From Prevotella sp. (GTDB lineage Bacteria; Bacteroidota; Bacteroidia; Bacteroidales; Bacteroidaceae): DNA of 64,000 nt. Location of the stretch: the NCBI GenBank assembly GCA_017449025.1, contig JAFSKJ010000063.1, forward strand, positions 18,463 to 82,462, in the 5' to 3' direction. The translations under genes and the position numbers were made by a program. Every line of letters starts with the position of its first letter. The stretch's first letter is position 1. Below the pieces are notes generated by a model. That model had not been told where the DNA came from. It was given only the letters and a program-made list of their open reading frames with translations, and did not search any database. Positions 19,901-28,462 of this stretch are shown here, piece by piece.

Positions 19901-20734
19901 GACAACATTGCCAGCGACCTGATGACCCGCGTTAAGCTCGAGCTCTATGGCAAGCTGAAGGATCCCAACAACGACCTGTTCAAGGCCGTTGTCGACGAGG
20001 TCACTCTCGAGGAGACCACTCCTACCTACGATATGACCGTGTTCGTGAAGAACCCGAACCTCTACAAGCTGAGCGATGGCAACGGCTGGAAGGAAGAGGC
20101 TCTGCCAGGCTGGACCGTCATCAGCGGTCGTGGCTTCAGCACCGGTTGGGACACCTTCGGATCTGCAACTATTCCTGTCGACGCCATGCTGTCGAACTGG
20201 GGTGGTGACTTCCGTGCTTACCAGACTGTATATAACCTGCCCGCAGGTGTTTACACACTCGTTGGTGGCTACGGCGAGCGTACATCTGCAACAGATGATG
20301 GTGGTACGCAAGACGAAGATTTGTCGGCTTCTTATCTCTACGCCAAGACTTCTGCCAACATCGACGATTCTCTGACCTTTGAGGCTCCTCGCGTTGGCCA
20401 GGCATTCCCCGAGAAGAACATCCGCATCGAGGACATCATCGTTACCGACGGTGTGCTTACCATCGGTGCTCAGGCTGGTGCTACATCTCACGTATTCTTC
20501 AACGAAGTTCAGCTGCTGCTGACGGCTCCTGCTGACGGCTTCAACTATGCCAATGCATACGATGCAGAGTCTGCTGGCATCAACGAGACAGCCGTGGCTC
20601 CGAAGAAGGTACGCGCCATCGAGCTGTTCGACATCAACGGCCGCCGCATACAGAAGGCTAAGCGTGGCATCAACATCATGAAGAAGCTGATGAGCGACGG
20701 CACGGTGGAGACCGAGAAGGTGATAATCAGATAG
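16949..20734 (+). CDS. Large secreted multidomain protein, carbohydrate-binding-like
   Basis: The 1261-residue protein starts at 16949, because MRKTYKMFLAFALFAMNALTA is a good signal peptide and a -7 promoter box lies just upstream. Residues about 175-345 form a CBM4/9-like jelly roll (DNGDFEGTELKNF, IVDGAGVDGSRAIVVES, YYFDNVSFKVY), homologous to a domain in the CotH protein at 48363. Ig-like domains follow. A helical FIVAR-like bundle covers about 770-1010 (LNNALANAKSTRDANDDQRY), then another beta domain and the tail LFDINGRRI ... TEKVIIR. No catalytic motif is visible. It is the first gene of a plus-strand hemicellulase series but is separated from it by a terminator. Probable extracellular glycan-binding role, inferred. 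Confidence 0.75.
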   Translation: MRKTYKMFLAFALFAMNALTASAIKADLDPAMFKAWDSNLAGANVVAEPEPEPKSNGTFGCSYALYEEVGAYGTIYGSPSVYYLWYADLTGTKTITVKGTAGMQIRMMFNREPYVEGGVGDLDGGAYIEWIETIADNGEVVFDCSAKSELVSAGYIHLNAIKVPNGSPAGTVKAIELEGSIKPVTGWVDILDNGDFEGTELKNFVVALDAVKDQGTHVPTIVDGAGVDGSRAIVVESMDSPAESWQTQFFIKFDEPLPEGTAFELSMDIKADKEAETGSGCHHAPRAWFAGPFFDPNPTFTTEWTTFTYSGVLDAAKAADDGLGSIALDLNVLGEANKYYFDNVSFKVYKESSPISLIKTAYSQDVIRVDFSKETNMKDLVKAAGGQRVVYPNDCAKVMVNGQPTTLMSIEGRPDGYLWIFIDEPYPEGEGEDEVIVSFTNPEDASMRIVYTAGKYEGEAIPNFANMKAEYIFELSENYSYLYGAPAIVSANPEDGSFNLPVDLKEFKFTFDHPVDCAALKVTLGNEVLTLSPSEGFSKEITATRAGGDMKNGVVDLVLSNVKGEKDLGDTGTYEMQVSFGPLNIDPNDQPKDMIPANYFTDCAASTVPEGFKVNFNGEERTSENTGLGSGSRTFKFADGGDFVLGLYFREGFVEYGSIDGHELNLEAGNKYNIHFNTAAWKDNGTTMKFQILDENEEVVVEKTIDVDVKAANVNGNTSAVISGSTISDFSFIPEADGRYFLKWIDEGYHEMLLGNVYMKYVPNVLGIEEVTLLNNALANAKSTRDANDDQRYDGKAFDELSSAITTVEAMLPSLTAPSVYKALAQELDNYTTAMKDHRTLCDTYDPLPAQAYEIVVNNAAKKFANTDIYKNLVAAVFEYGTNGTETQTDPETGEEIQIDVINAKVLKDDAELKTAVEKLQGNITLANDMFTEGHSKVGNWSSTKTGYAVLTDRLLYGVDALRSLGVADDDKQIVAALNALADDDNIASDLMTRVKLELYGKLKDPNNDLFKAVVDEVTLEETTPTYDMTVFVKNPNLYKLSDGNGWKEEALPGWTVISGRGFSTGWDTFGSATIPVDAMLSNWGGDFRAYQTVYNLPAGVYTLVGGYGERTSATDDGGTQDEDLSASYLYAKTSANIDDSLTFEAPRVGQAFPEKNIRIEDIIVTDGVLTIGAQAGATSHVFFNEVQLLLTAPADGFNYANAYDAESAGINETAVAPKKVRAIELFDINGRRIQKAKRGINIMKKLMSDGTVETEKVIIR

Positions 20735-20790
20735 TGTAGCCTAAGGTTGCTTAGGAACACCTAAGAGAACACTAAAGAATAAATCAAGCG

Positions 20791-20827
20791 GCGGGCAAGC
20801 ATGCAGTAGGCAGGCTTGCCCGCTTTT
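20791..20827 (+). terminator. Rho-independent terminator after the 1261-residue protein gene
   Basis: The stem GCGGGCAAGC (20791-20800) pairs with GCTTGCCCGC (20814-20823) across a 13-nt loop, followed by TTTT. It lies 56 bp past the stop and 21 bp before the next ATG, so the GH43 gene depends on read-through or a promoter I cannot see. Confidence 0.75.
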
Positions 20828-20848
20828 CACAACAGACACACCAGTAAC

Positions 20849-22549
20849 ATGAAACAATTACTATTCGCCCTTACTCTGGCAGCAGGCCAGCTCATTACAG
20901 CCACAGCCCAGAACCCAGCCCCACAGGCTCCCGAGGCCCAAGACACGCAGCCCGACCCCACATATACTGTCCTGGATGCTGCACCAATCAAGAATCCCAT
21001 GCTCTGGGCCGACGTGCCCGACCCCGACATCATCCGCGTGGGCGACACCTTCTACTTGGTGTCCACCACCATGCACCTCATGCCAGGTGCTCCCGTCATG
21101 CGGTCGAAAGACCTTAAGAACTGGGAGACCGTGGGCTACATCTTCGACCGCCTGACCGACTCGCCGAAGTACGACCTGCAGGAGGGCACGGCCTACGGCC
21201 GCGGGCAGTGGGCCACGTCGCTGAAGTATCACAACGGCAAGTTCTACGCCCTGCTGGCTCCCAACGAGCAGGGAGCCATGGGCGACACCTATATCTTCAC
21301 CGCCGACAAGGCCGAAGGTCCGTGGAAGGTGCTCTCGCGCATGCGCCACTTCCACGACTGCTCGCTCTTCTTCGACGACGATGACCGAGTCTACGTGGTC
21401 TACGGCACCGGCGAGATGATGGAACTGAAAAAGGACCTGAGCGATGTCATCGAGGGCACCCACCAGCACATCTTCAAGCGTGAGGCCGACGAGCGCGGAC
21501 TGTTGGAGGGCAGCCGCATGATCAAGCACAACGGCAAGTACTACCTGCTGATGATAAGCCATGTATATGCCCCCGGCAAGCACCGACGTGAGGTGTGCTA
21601 CCGTGCCGACGACATTCACGGGCCATACGAGAAGCAGGTGATACTGCAGAGCGAGTTCGGCGGCTTCTCCTACGAAGCCCAGGGCACCATCGTCGACACT
21701 GAGGACGGCGACTGGTACGGCATAATCTTCCAGGACCGCGGTGGCGTGGGCCGCGTGCTCACGGTGATGCCCTGCCGCTGGATTGACGGGTGGCCCATGC
21801 TGGGCGACGAGCAGGGCAAGGTGCCCGCCACCGTGCGCCCTCTGAAGACTGGCGAGCCGGAGAAGCACATCGTCTGCGCCGACGACTTCTCCTCGTCGGA
21901 CCTCGACCTGCACTGGCAGTGGAACCACAACCCCGACAACAAGGCATGGAGCCTCACCGAGCGCCCCGGATTCCTGCGGCTGAAGACCAACCGCGTGGTG
22001 CCAAACCTCTACTTGGCACTGAACACTCTGACCCAGCGCATGGAAGGCCCGTCGTGCAGCGGCAGCATAGTGATGGACGTGTCGAAGATGAAGGACGGCG
22101 ACTGTGCCGGCTTGTCGGCCTTCAACAGCGACACCGGCGCGCTGACGGTGAAGAAGGCGGGCAAGCGCATACTACTTGAGATGAGCGAGCAGAGCGTACA
22201 GTTGGCCGAGCGCACAAAGGCCGTGGAGAAGGTCGACGAAAAGATTGTTGAGTCTGTGGAGCTGACAAAGCTGCTCAAGCCGAAGTCGCAGAAGGTCTAC
22301 CTGCGCATCGACGCCGATTTCCGCCCCTCCGACACCGGACACTTTGGCGGCAGCGACAAGGCCAACTTCTTCTACAGCCTCGACGGCGAGCAGTGGACGA
22401 AGATCGGAACCAGCGACTATCGCCTGAGCTTCGACTGGCGCCGCTTCTTCATGGGCCAGAAGTTCGGCATCTTCAACTATGCCACCAAGAAGGCAGGCGG
22501 CTACGTCGACGTGGACCGTTTCAGCTATGAGGTAACGTCGGAGAAATAA
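20849..22549 (+). CDS. GH43 arabinofuranosidase/beta-xylosidase (subfamily-12-like)
   Basis: The 566-residue protein uses the ATG at 20849, which starts a signal peptide (MKQLLFALTLAAGQLITATA). The five-bladed GH43 propeller begins at WADVPDPDIIRVGDTFYLVS (catalytic-base Asp near residue 58-60). The pKa-modulating Asp is in HDCSLFFDDDDRVYVVYG and the acid Glu in GLLEGSRMIKHNGKYYLL. The C-terminal 200 residues form the concanavalin-like domain typical of long GH43 enzymes (DDFSSSDLDLHWQWNHNP, GEQWTKIG, FGIFNYATKKAGGYVD). It should release arabinose or xylose from arabinoxylan fragments. No secretion tail, so probably periplasmic. A hairpin with a T-run follows, then GH30. Confidence 0.9.
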   Translation: MKQLLFALTLAAGQLITATAQNPAPQAPEAQDTQPDPTYTVLDAAPIKNPMLWADVPDPDIIRVGDTFYLVSTTMHLMPGAPVMRSKDLKNWETVGYIFDRLTDSPKYDLQEGTAYGRGQWATSLKYHNGKFYALLAPNEQGAMGDTYIFTADKAEGPWKVLSRMRHFHDCSLFFDDDDRVYVVYGTGEMMELKKDLSDVIEGTHQHIFKREADERGLLEGSRMIKHNGKYYLLMISHVYAPGKHRREVCYRADDIHGPYEKQVILQSEFGGFSYEAQGTIVDTEDGDWYGIIFQDRGGVGRVLTVMPCRWIDGWPMLGDEQGKVPATVRPLKTGEPEKHIVCADDFSSSDLDLHWQWNHNPDNKAWSLTERPGFLRLKTNRVVPNLYLALNTLTQRMEGPSCSGSIVMDVSKMKDGDCAGLSAFNSDTGALTVKKAGKRILLEMSEQSVQLAERTKAVEKVDEKIVESVELTKLLKPKSQKVYLRIDADFRPSDTGHFGGSDKANFFYSLDGEQWTKIGTSDYRLSFDWRRFFMGQKFGIFNYATKKAGGYVDVDRFSYEVTSEK

Positions 22550-22604
22550 GCCGAGACGCCATAAGACAACATCGAAAACATTTGCAACACATTCCTAATG
22601 ACTG

Positions 22605-22642
22605 TCTCGGGGAAAAGCAGTAACTTTGTCCCCGAGATTTTT
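22605..22642 (+). promoter_or_regulatory. Terminator hairpin with a promoter -7 box in its loop
   Basis: The arms TCTCGGGGA (22605-22613) and TCCCCGAGA (22629-22637) are followed by TTTTTA, a good terminator for GH43. The loop contains TAACTTTG (22621-22628), a consensus -7 element 40 bp before the GH30 ATG at 22668. Terminator and promoter therefore overlap. The -33 position (AATG at 22597-22600) is poor. Confidence 0.55.
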
Positions 22643-22667
22643 ATTGTATACAATAGCCAAAACAAAC

Positions 22668-25259
22668 ATGACAAACCTTTACTACACAAAGAAGCTCGTG
22701 ACCGCCTTGCTGCTGATGGCTGCAAGCATCGCCACGACCAAAGCGCAGACCCAAGCCACACTGCGTATCGATGCCACCACACAGCACCAGCGCATAACCG
22801 GCTTCGGCGGGTTCGTATGCTCACCCCAGTTCACCTATAACCACATGACAGAGGACGAGATAAAGAAGGTTTGGGGGCAGTCGAGCACCGTGGGCTGCAA
22901 CATAATGCGCCTTTTCCTGCCCATTGGCAAGAACTCATGGGGCCAGTCGTTGGCCACGGCAAAGCTGGCCAAGCAGATGGGGCTTATTGTCTTCGCGTCG
23001 CCTTGGGGGCAGCCAAAAGCGTGGAAGACCAATGACTCGAGCGACGCCAAGAACGACAAAGGAGAGGAAGGCCACCTGAAGAAGGAGAACTGGGCCGACT
23101 ACGCCCAGTATCTTGAGGACTACGTGCAGTACCTGCGCAAGAACGGCGTGGAGCTTGACGCCATCTCCATACAGAACGAGCCCGACTGGGCAGCCTCCTA
23201 CTCCGGATGCCTGTGGACCACATCGGAGATGAGTGAGTTTGTGAAGACCTACGGTCGCACCATCAGCTGCAAGGTGATGGCGCCGGAATCCATAGGCGTG
23301 AGCGACAATTACGCCAACGCGCTGAACAACAGCACGGTGGTAGACTGCTTCGACATCTACGGCGGCCACCAGTACAGCGGCATACAGTCGGCCTACAAGA
23401 AGCTGGCAGCCAAGGGCAAGGAAATATGGATGACGGAGTATCTCATCAACTGGAATGAGAACAATCCTAACAGCCGCAACTTCGACTTCTCGCAAGACTT
23501 CTTCAACTTCTTCCGCTCTATCAACACCTGCATGCTTGGCGACTTCAACGCCTGGGTGCACTACGCAGCCAAGCGCTATTACGCCATGATGGGCGACGGA
23601 CAGTACGGCACCTCCAGTGGCACCATCACCCAGCGCGGCTACGTGATGGCACATTTCGCACGCTTCGTGACGGGCATGACCCGCATCGACGCTTCCTTCG
23701 GCGGCGGCCTTGAAGGGTCGGCATACCTTTCGCAGACAGGCGACACGGTGGTGGCTGTGGTGGCCAACACCTCAGCCAACGCCTGCACGCTGACCGTTGA
23801 CCTGCCTTTCTACACCGAGACGGGACAGCTGTACACCACATCAAAAAACGTCAGCATGAAAGCCACCACGCTCAACATCAGCGGCGAGACCTGCCGCCCC
23901 GTGACCCAGGTGGCAGCACAGAGCGTCAGCACCTTGCTCTTCATACGCTCGCGCGACCGTCAGCCATCGGACATGAAAGGCTCCATGGCCCACTTCAACC
24001 TCATCGACGACCAGACGCCGACGACTACCACTTTCGGCACCACCCATAAGCTGTCGAACACTACCAAGACCTTCGACGCGCAGAACCCGCTCATCTCCTC
24101 TCGCAAGAACACCAGCAGCGGCTACTTGGCTCTTAACGACCGCTACTCACAGTTAGTGATGCACGTGAACAAGGTCACCACCACCAACCTGTTTACCTCG
24201 GGGGCCACAACCCTCACCTACGTCAACGGCCAGGGCAAGGTTGCTTCACATGAATATGGGCGCATAGACCTTGGTGCCCAGCAGAATTTCGACCTCGTGT
24301 TCGACCTGTCTCCGGCCACCCTTCCCGACGGCTGTGCCGGCCTGTTGTCGCTTACCAACGACAATGCGACATCGCACCTGAGCATAAGCTTCGGCGACGT
24401 ATACCTGAGGGGAGCCGGAGAGTATTCGGCCAAGCTCAGTGGCAACTTTGTTGAAGACGACAGCTACGTGCTGGACTTCTCGGCCGACAAGGCCTGCACC
24501 AGCATCGACCTGAGCAATGTCAGCGGACTGCCGTCGGCCCTTCCCTGGATTGAGGGAACCAACCGTGTGGCATACGTGGCCGAGGGCGGCTCCCTAGCCG
24601 TAAACACTGTTGCCGGCAGCACCTGCAGCCACTTGGTGCTCACACCAGAGGGCGGCGACTTCCATCCCGCCACTGCCTTTACCGCCAACCAGATTACGTT
24701 TACAGCACAGGTAGACGGTGTGCGCCTGCTTATGCTTCCCTTCCACGCCGTCATACCTGAAGGCGCTCATGCCTATACCATCGGCGAAGACTATGAGTTG
24801 GTGGAGATGCGCTCCATCCCCGCCCATACGCCCGTGCTCATACATGGCAAGGGCGAGCTGACGTTCACCGGTAGCGGCGATGTGAGTTACTCCATCAGCC
24901 CGATAGGTGGCATAGTGCGCGGCACCTACACCAGCATTCCCCTCTATGCGGGCGACGGCGTGCTGGCCCAGCAGAATGGCAAGTGGGGCTTCATGCGGCT
25001 CTCCGCCTCCGAGACACTTGTCCCCTTCGGCGTCTATGCCCGTCTGCCGCAGGAGGGCGACAGCTTCTTCCCCTTCACTGGCGACAAGTCGGTGACCGAG
25101 GGCATCAGCACCATAGCATTCGGTGGCACCACAGCAGACTCAGTCACCGCCAACGTCTACGACCTGCAAGGTCGCCGCGTCAACGGCAATACCAGCAAAG
25201 GCATAATTGTTGTGCGCCAGTCAGACGGCACGGTGCGCAAAGTAGTATCAGGGAAATAA
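22668..25259 (+). CDS. GH30 endo-xylanase with C-terminal accessory domains
   Basis: The 863-residue protein uses the ATG at 22668 because it begins the signal peptide (LVTALLLMAASIATTKA) just downstream of a -7 box. The GH30 TIM barrel spans about 25-430, with RITGFGGFVCSPQF, the acid/base E171 in SIQNEPDW and the nucleophile E257 in IWMTEYLINW; the short form resembles bacterial (glucurono)xylanases. A second half (about 440-830) contains a beta-sandwich and a domain with IPAHTPVLIHGKGELTFTG and LVPFGVYARLP that also occurs in the GH128-like protein at 32548. The tail is VYDLQGRRVNGNTSKG, ending VRKVVSGK. It is predicted to cut the xylan backbone at the cell surface. It begins a run of four genes, GH30-GH98-GH43/esterase-GH43. 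Confidence 0.9.
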   Translation: MTNLYYTKKLVTALLLMAASIATTKAQTQATLRIDATTQHQRITGFGGFVCSPQFTYNHMTEDEIKKVWGQSSTVGCNIMRLFLPIGKNSWGQSLATAKLAKQMGLIVFASPWGQPKAWKTNDSSDAKNDKGEEGHLKKENWADYAQYLEDYVQYLRKNGVELDAISIQNEPDWAASYSGCLWTTSEMSEFVKTYGRTISCKVMAPESIGVSDNYANALNNSTVVDCFDIYGGHQYSGIQSAYKKLAAKGKEIWMTEYLINWNENNPNSRNFDFSQDFFNFFRSINTCMLGDFNAWVHYAAKRYYAMMGDGQYGTSSGTITQRGYVMAHFARFVTGMTRIDASFGGGLEGSAYLSQTGDTVVAVVANTSANACTLTVDLPFYTETGQLYTTSKNVSMKATTLNISGETCRPVTQVAAQSVSTLLFIRSRDRQPSDMKGSMAHFNLIDDQTPTTTTFGTTHKLSNTTKTFDAQNPLISSRKNTSSGYLALNDRYSQLVMHVNKVTTTNLFTSGATTLTYVNGQGKVASHEYGRIDLGAQQNFDLVFDLSPATLPDGCAGLLSLTNDNATSHLSISFGDVYLRGAGEYSAKLSGNFVEDDSYVLDFSADKACTSIDLSNVSGLPSALPWIEGTNRVAYVAEGGSLAVNTVAGSTCSHLVLTPEGGDFHPATAFTANQITFTAQVDGVRLLMLPFHAVIPEGAHAYTIGEDYELVEMRSIPAHTPVLIHGKGELTFTGSGDVSYSISPIGGIVRGTYTSIPLYAGDGVLAQQNGKWGFMRLSASETLVPFGVYARLPQEGDSFFPFTGDKSVTEGISTIAFGGTTADSVTANVYDLQGRRVNGNTSKGIIVVRQSDGTVRKVVSGK

Positions 25260-25287
25260 TACCATAACTAAATAAAAAAAGAAAGAA

Positions 25288-28200
25288 ATGAAGAAATTTG
25301 CTACAAGCCTGTTCATCTTGCTATTGCTGATGACAGCCCAGACACTGCAGGCGCAGCAGCGCCGACCCATTGACAACCAGCACCCGCTGTGGATGATTCA
25401 CATCGACGTGTGGAACGCTGCCGACCCGCAGAAAATCATCAACCTGATACCCGACGACATCAAGCCCTACGTGTGCATGAACCTGTCGCTGTCGTGCCAG
25501 TACGACACTGAGCTCAATATCTATAAGATGCCGCGCTGCGCCGTTCGTACCTACCGCTCATGGGCCTCGGTGTGCCAGCAGAACGGAATGTGGTTCACCC
25601 TCCAGCCTGCCAGTGGCGGCCACACCCATATTCAAGACGATGACTTGGCCACTTTCGAATACTTCTTCAAGGCCTACCCCAACTTCCTCGGCTGGAACTA
25701 TGCCGAGCAGTTCTGGGGCTTCGATGAGGGTGGCGACAAGAGCAGCAGCACGCAGGCATCGCGCATTGCCCTGTTTGCCAAGCTGGTGGCCATGCACGCC
25801 AAGTACGGCGGCTTCCTCACCATCTCGTTCTGCGGCAACATCTGGTCGCACGGCCTGAACCCCATGGGCATGATGAAGCGCAACACCAGCCTGCTGCAAG
25901 CCTGCAAGAAGAACCCTGAGGCCATACTATGGCTCTACAAGTACACCACGTCGAGCTGCTGGTACAACAACGAGAGCATGACCTACGGCCCCTTTATTGC
26001 CGGACTGGCCACCAACTACGGCGTGCGCTACGACAACTGCGGATGGAACGGCGCCCTTGAATCTATCCTTGGCAAGAATAATGGCTGCAAGTATCCAGGG
26101 GCGGCAGGTGTAGGCACCGTGATGGAGCAGACGTGCGTCAACGGCGGTTCTGTCTGGGACGGCCCGGAGCTTATCTGGACGGAGGACTTCCAGAACCTTG
26201 GAAACTCTACCGTAAGCGGCTACACGCGCCGCAACTGGGGCACCTTCCCCAACTTCCGCGGTGTGTGGATGGACATGTTCCGCAAGATTATCGACGGAAC
26301 AATGTATATCCCCACGCGAGAGGAGATTATTGGCAAGACCAAGATTGTGGTAATCAACGACGTCAGCAGCGGCTCCGACGAGAACAAGTACGCCGCCTGG
26401 GGCAACCTCTACGACGGGCTGTACAAACAGACAGACCCCTTCAACAGGGGCAACGGACAGTGGATGGACAACCTCTGCTACTTCAAGTCTTCGGGACGCT
26501 ATGGTGCCATACCCATAGTGACGGGCCTCTACGACGATGTTGCAAAGTCAATACCCGTACAGGTAAGGAAGTCGAACTACTCATCGCGCTGGGGCACCAT
26601 TGCGAAGAAGACCGCCGACTTCAACAGCCAGTACCCTGAGGTGTCGAAGGGCGACCTCTACGTCAACCGCTACCGCAACCAGCTGATAACTTACACGCCT
26701 TACACCTATTTAAATAAGAATACCACAGCCACGGCCGAGCTGCCCCTGCTCTACAACACCTGCGACTCGCTGAAGCTGTCGTACGGCAAGCTGTCGAGCG
26801 GACACATCCGTGAATACGCCGACCACATTGACATATACCTGAACAACTTCCGCGCCGACACCACCGCAGTGAAAACCGACCGCATCACCGTGACGGGAGT
26901 GACATCACAGCCTTCCTTCAGCTCAAACAAGCACTCAGAGGGTACGGTTATGGCATCGGCAAGCTACAACGCTGATGCCGCCACGTATACCATCACCGTG
27001 AAGCACTGCGGCCCCGTAGACCTTACCATCAACTGCACGGGAGCCGGCACCGGCAAGGCCACCGACGTGGTGCCCTCGGCAGCACTACCCACACCCAAGC
27101 AGCCAGAGAGCTTCAAGCACCCCATCATAATCGAGGCAGAAGACATGGACTATAAAAGCGTGGCTGGTGTCAAGATCACCAACTCCGGCGTTTACTATCC
27201 CGACGTGCAGGAGTTCTCCGGCAACGGATTCGTGGATTACGGCAGCAACACCGGTGCCTCCCTGCGCCACCAGCTCAACTGCAAGTATGCGGGCGAATAC
27301 TACATTGACATTCGCTATTCCAACGCCAAGAAGGAGGCAAACATTTCAGTCATCGTCAACGGCGAGACACAGAAGGTGAAAACCGAAAAGCTTGCCACCA
27401 ACGAGTGGAGCAAGATGAGGGTCACCGCCAATCTCAATGAGGGCCTCAACGAGCTTAAGATCAACAATACCGGTGCGGTGTCAATGCTGATTGACCAGGT
27501 GATTTACACCCCAACCGACATTGAGCCGGAGAAGTTCCTCGTCAGCGTGCGCGAATCCTCTCACGGTACGGTGTCGCCCAGCAAGGACGAATATGCTGAG
27601 GGCGAGACGGTGACGCTCACCGTCAACGCCGACAATGGCTATCAGCTGAAGGAGCTGCGCTTGGTGAACTCAGTGTTCTACACCATGGAGAAGACCATCA
27701 AGGTTAACCAGGAAGGCAACGAGGTGACCTTCGTAATGCCCGACGACAATGTCACGCTGCTGCCAGTGTTTGGCGACGCTACCGGACTGCTCAATCTCGA
27801 CTTCACCAATACCATCAACGGTGCCATGCCCGAAGGCTGGCGCTGCGTGCAGGAAAGCAACGAGGTGCATGAGTATCCCAGCACCTTCAGCCAGGGTGCC
27901 CGCACCATGGTGGGCTTCCAGGGCTACCAGGGCAAGGCTCTCTACTGGCGCAACAGCTGCGCCGAGTATGGCCGTCAGTCGGCCTTCCCGCTGTCGCTCA
28001 CTCCAGGCAAGTACAAGCTGGCGTTCGCCATGGCAGCATGGAAGGAGAAGCCAGAGTACAAGGTGTCGGTTGTCAATGCGCAGACAGGCGCTACCGTGGC
28101 TGCGTCGGAGCAGTTCTACGCCGAGCCTAATGCCAATGGCAGCACCTCAGCCAACGTGTCGAGTGCCGTCTCCCGCGAGCTGTCGTTTACCGTCGAGAGC

Positions 28201-28449
28201 AAGGGTGACTATGTCGTCAGCTTCAACGACGTGACCACCTGGGGCGGCTACCACGAGTTCCTGCTTCTTGAGTGCATCCTTATATCTGAGGGCACGGTAG
28301 AGGCTATCGACGATGTGGACGGCTTCGGCTCCAACATCAAGTTGGTATATGACCTGCAGGGCCGCCGCGTGGCCTCGTCCGCTATTGGCAAGGGCCTGCG
28401 CATCGTGCGCACCGCCGACGGCAAGGCCCGCAAGGTGCTTATCAAGTAA
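25288..28449 (+). CDS. GH98 endo-glycosidase (probable endo-xylanase) with CBM
   Basis: The 1053-residue protein has a signal peptide ending LQAQ. The GH98 catalytic region begins at HPLWMIHIDVWNAADPQKII, with GWNYAEQFWGFDE (E140 a candidate acid/base), GGFLTISFCGNIWSHGLNP, GVRYDNCGWNG and WDGPELIWTEDFQN. GH98 was first known for blood-group endo-beta-galactosidases, but B. ovatus xylan loci encode a GH98 endo-xylanase. The neighbours here (GH30, three GH43) favour xylan. Residues about 610-745 are a CBM6/35-like module (IIIEAEDMDYKSVAGVKITN), then an InlB-type repeat (about 750-830) and a further beta domain. The tail is VYDLQGRRVASSAIGKG, ending KARKVLIK. Probably surface-exposed. Substrate is inferred from context. 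Confidence 0.88.
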   Translation: MKKFATSLFILLLLMTAQTLQAQQRRPIDNQHPLWMIHIDVWNAADPQKIINLIPDDIKPYVCMNLSLSCQYDTELNIYKMPRCAVRTYRSWASVCQQNGMWFTLQPASGGHTHIQDDDLATFEYFFKAYPNFLGWNYAEQFWGFDEGGDKSSSTQASRIALFAKLVAMHAKYGGFLTISFCGNIWSHGLNPMGMMKRNTSLLQACKKNPEAILWLYKYTTSSCWYNNESMTYGPFIAGLATNYGVRYDNCGWNGALESILGKNNGCKYPGAAGVGTVMEQTCVNGGSVWDGPELIWTEDFQNLGNSTVSGYTRRNWGTFPNFRGVWMDMFRKIIDGTMYIPTREEIIGKTKIVVINDVSSGSDENKYAAWGNLYDGLYKQTDPFNRGNGQWMDNLCYFKSSGRYGAIPIVTGLYDDVAKSIPVQVRKSNYSSRWGTIAKKTADFNSQYPEVSKGDLYVNRYRNQLITYTPYTYLNKNTTATAELPLLYNTCDSLKLSYGKLSSGHIREYADHIDIYLNNFRADTTAVKTDRITVTGVTSQPSFSSNKHSEGTVMASASYNADAATYTITVKHCGPVDLTINCTGAGTGKATDVVPSAALPTPKQPESFKHPIIIEAEDMDYKSVAGVKITNSGVYYPDVQEFSGNGFVDYGSNTGASLRHQLNCKYAGEYYIDIRYSNAKKEANISVIVNGETQKVKTEKLATNEWSKMRVTANLNEGLNELKINNTGAVSMLIDQVIYTPTDIEPEKFLVSVRESSHGTVSPSKDEYAEGETVTLTVNADNGYQLKELRLVNSVFYTMEKTIKVNQEGNEVTFVMPDDNVTLLPVFGDATGLLNLDFTNTINGAMPEGWRCVQESNEVHEYPSTFSQGARTMVGFQGYQGKALYWRNSCAEYGRQSAFPLSLTPGKYKLAFAMAAWKEKPEYKVSVVNAQTGATVAASEQFYAEPNANGSTSANVSSAVSRELSFTVESKGDYVVSFNDVTTWGGYHEFLLLECILISEGTVEAIDDVDGFGSNIKLVYDLQGRRVASSAIGKGLRIVRTADGKARKVLIK

Positions 28450-28462
28450 TTAATCTTTCTGA

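Noticed and set aside
25288-28449. GH98 as a blood-group antigen-cleaving enzyme
   Set aside because: Possible by family, but all neighbours are xylan-active types, so the xylanase reading is preferred. It is not excluded.
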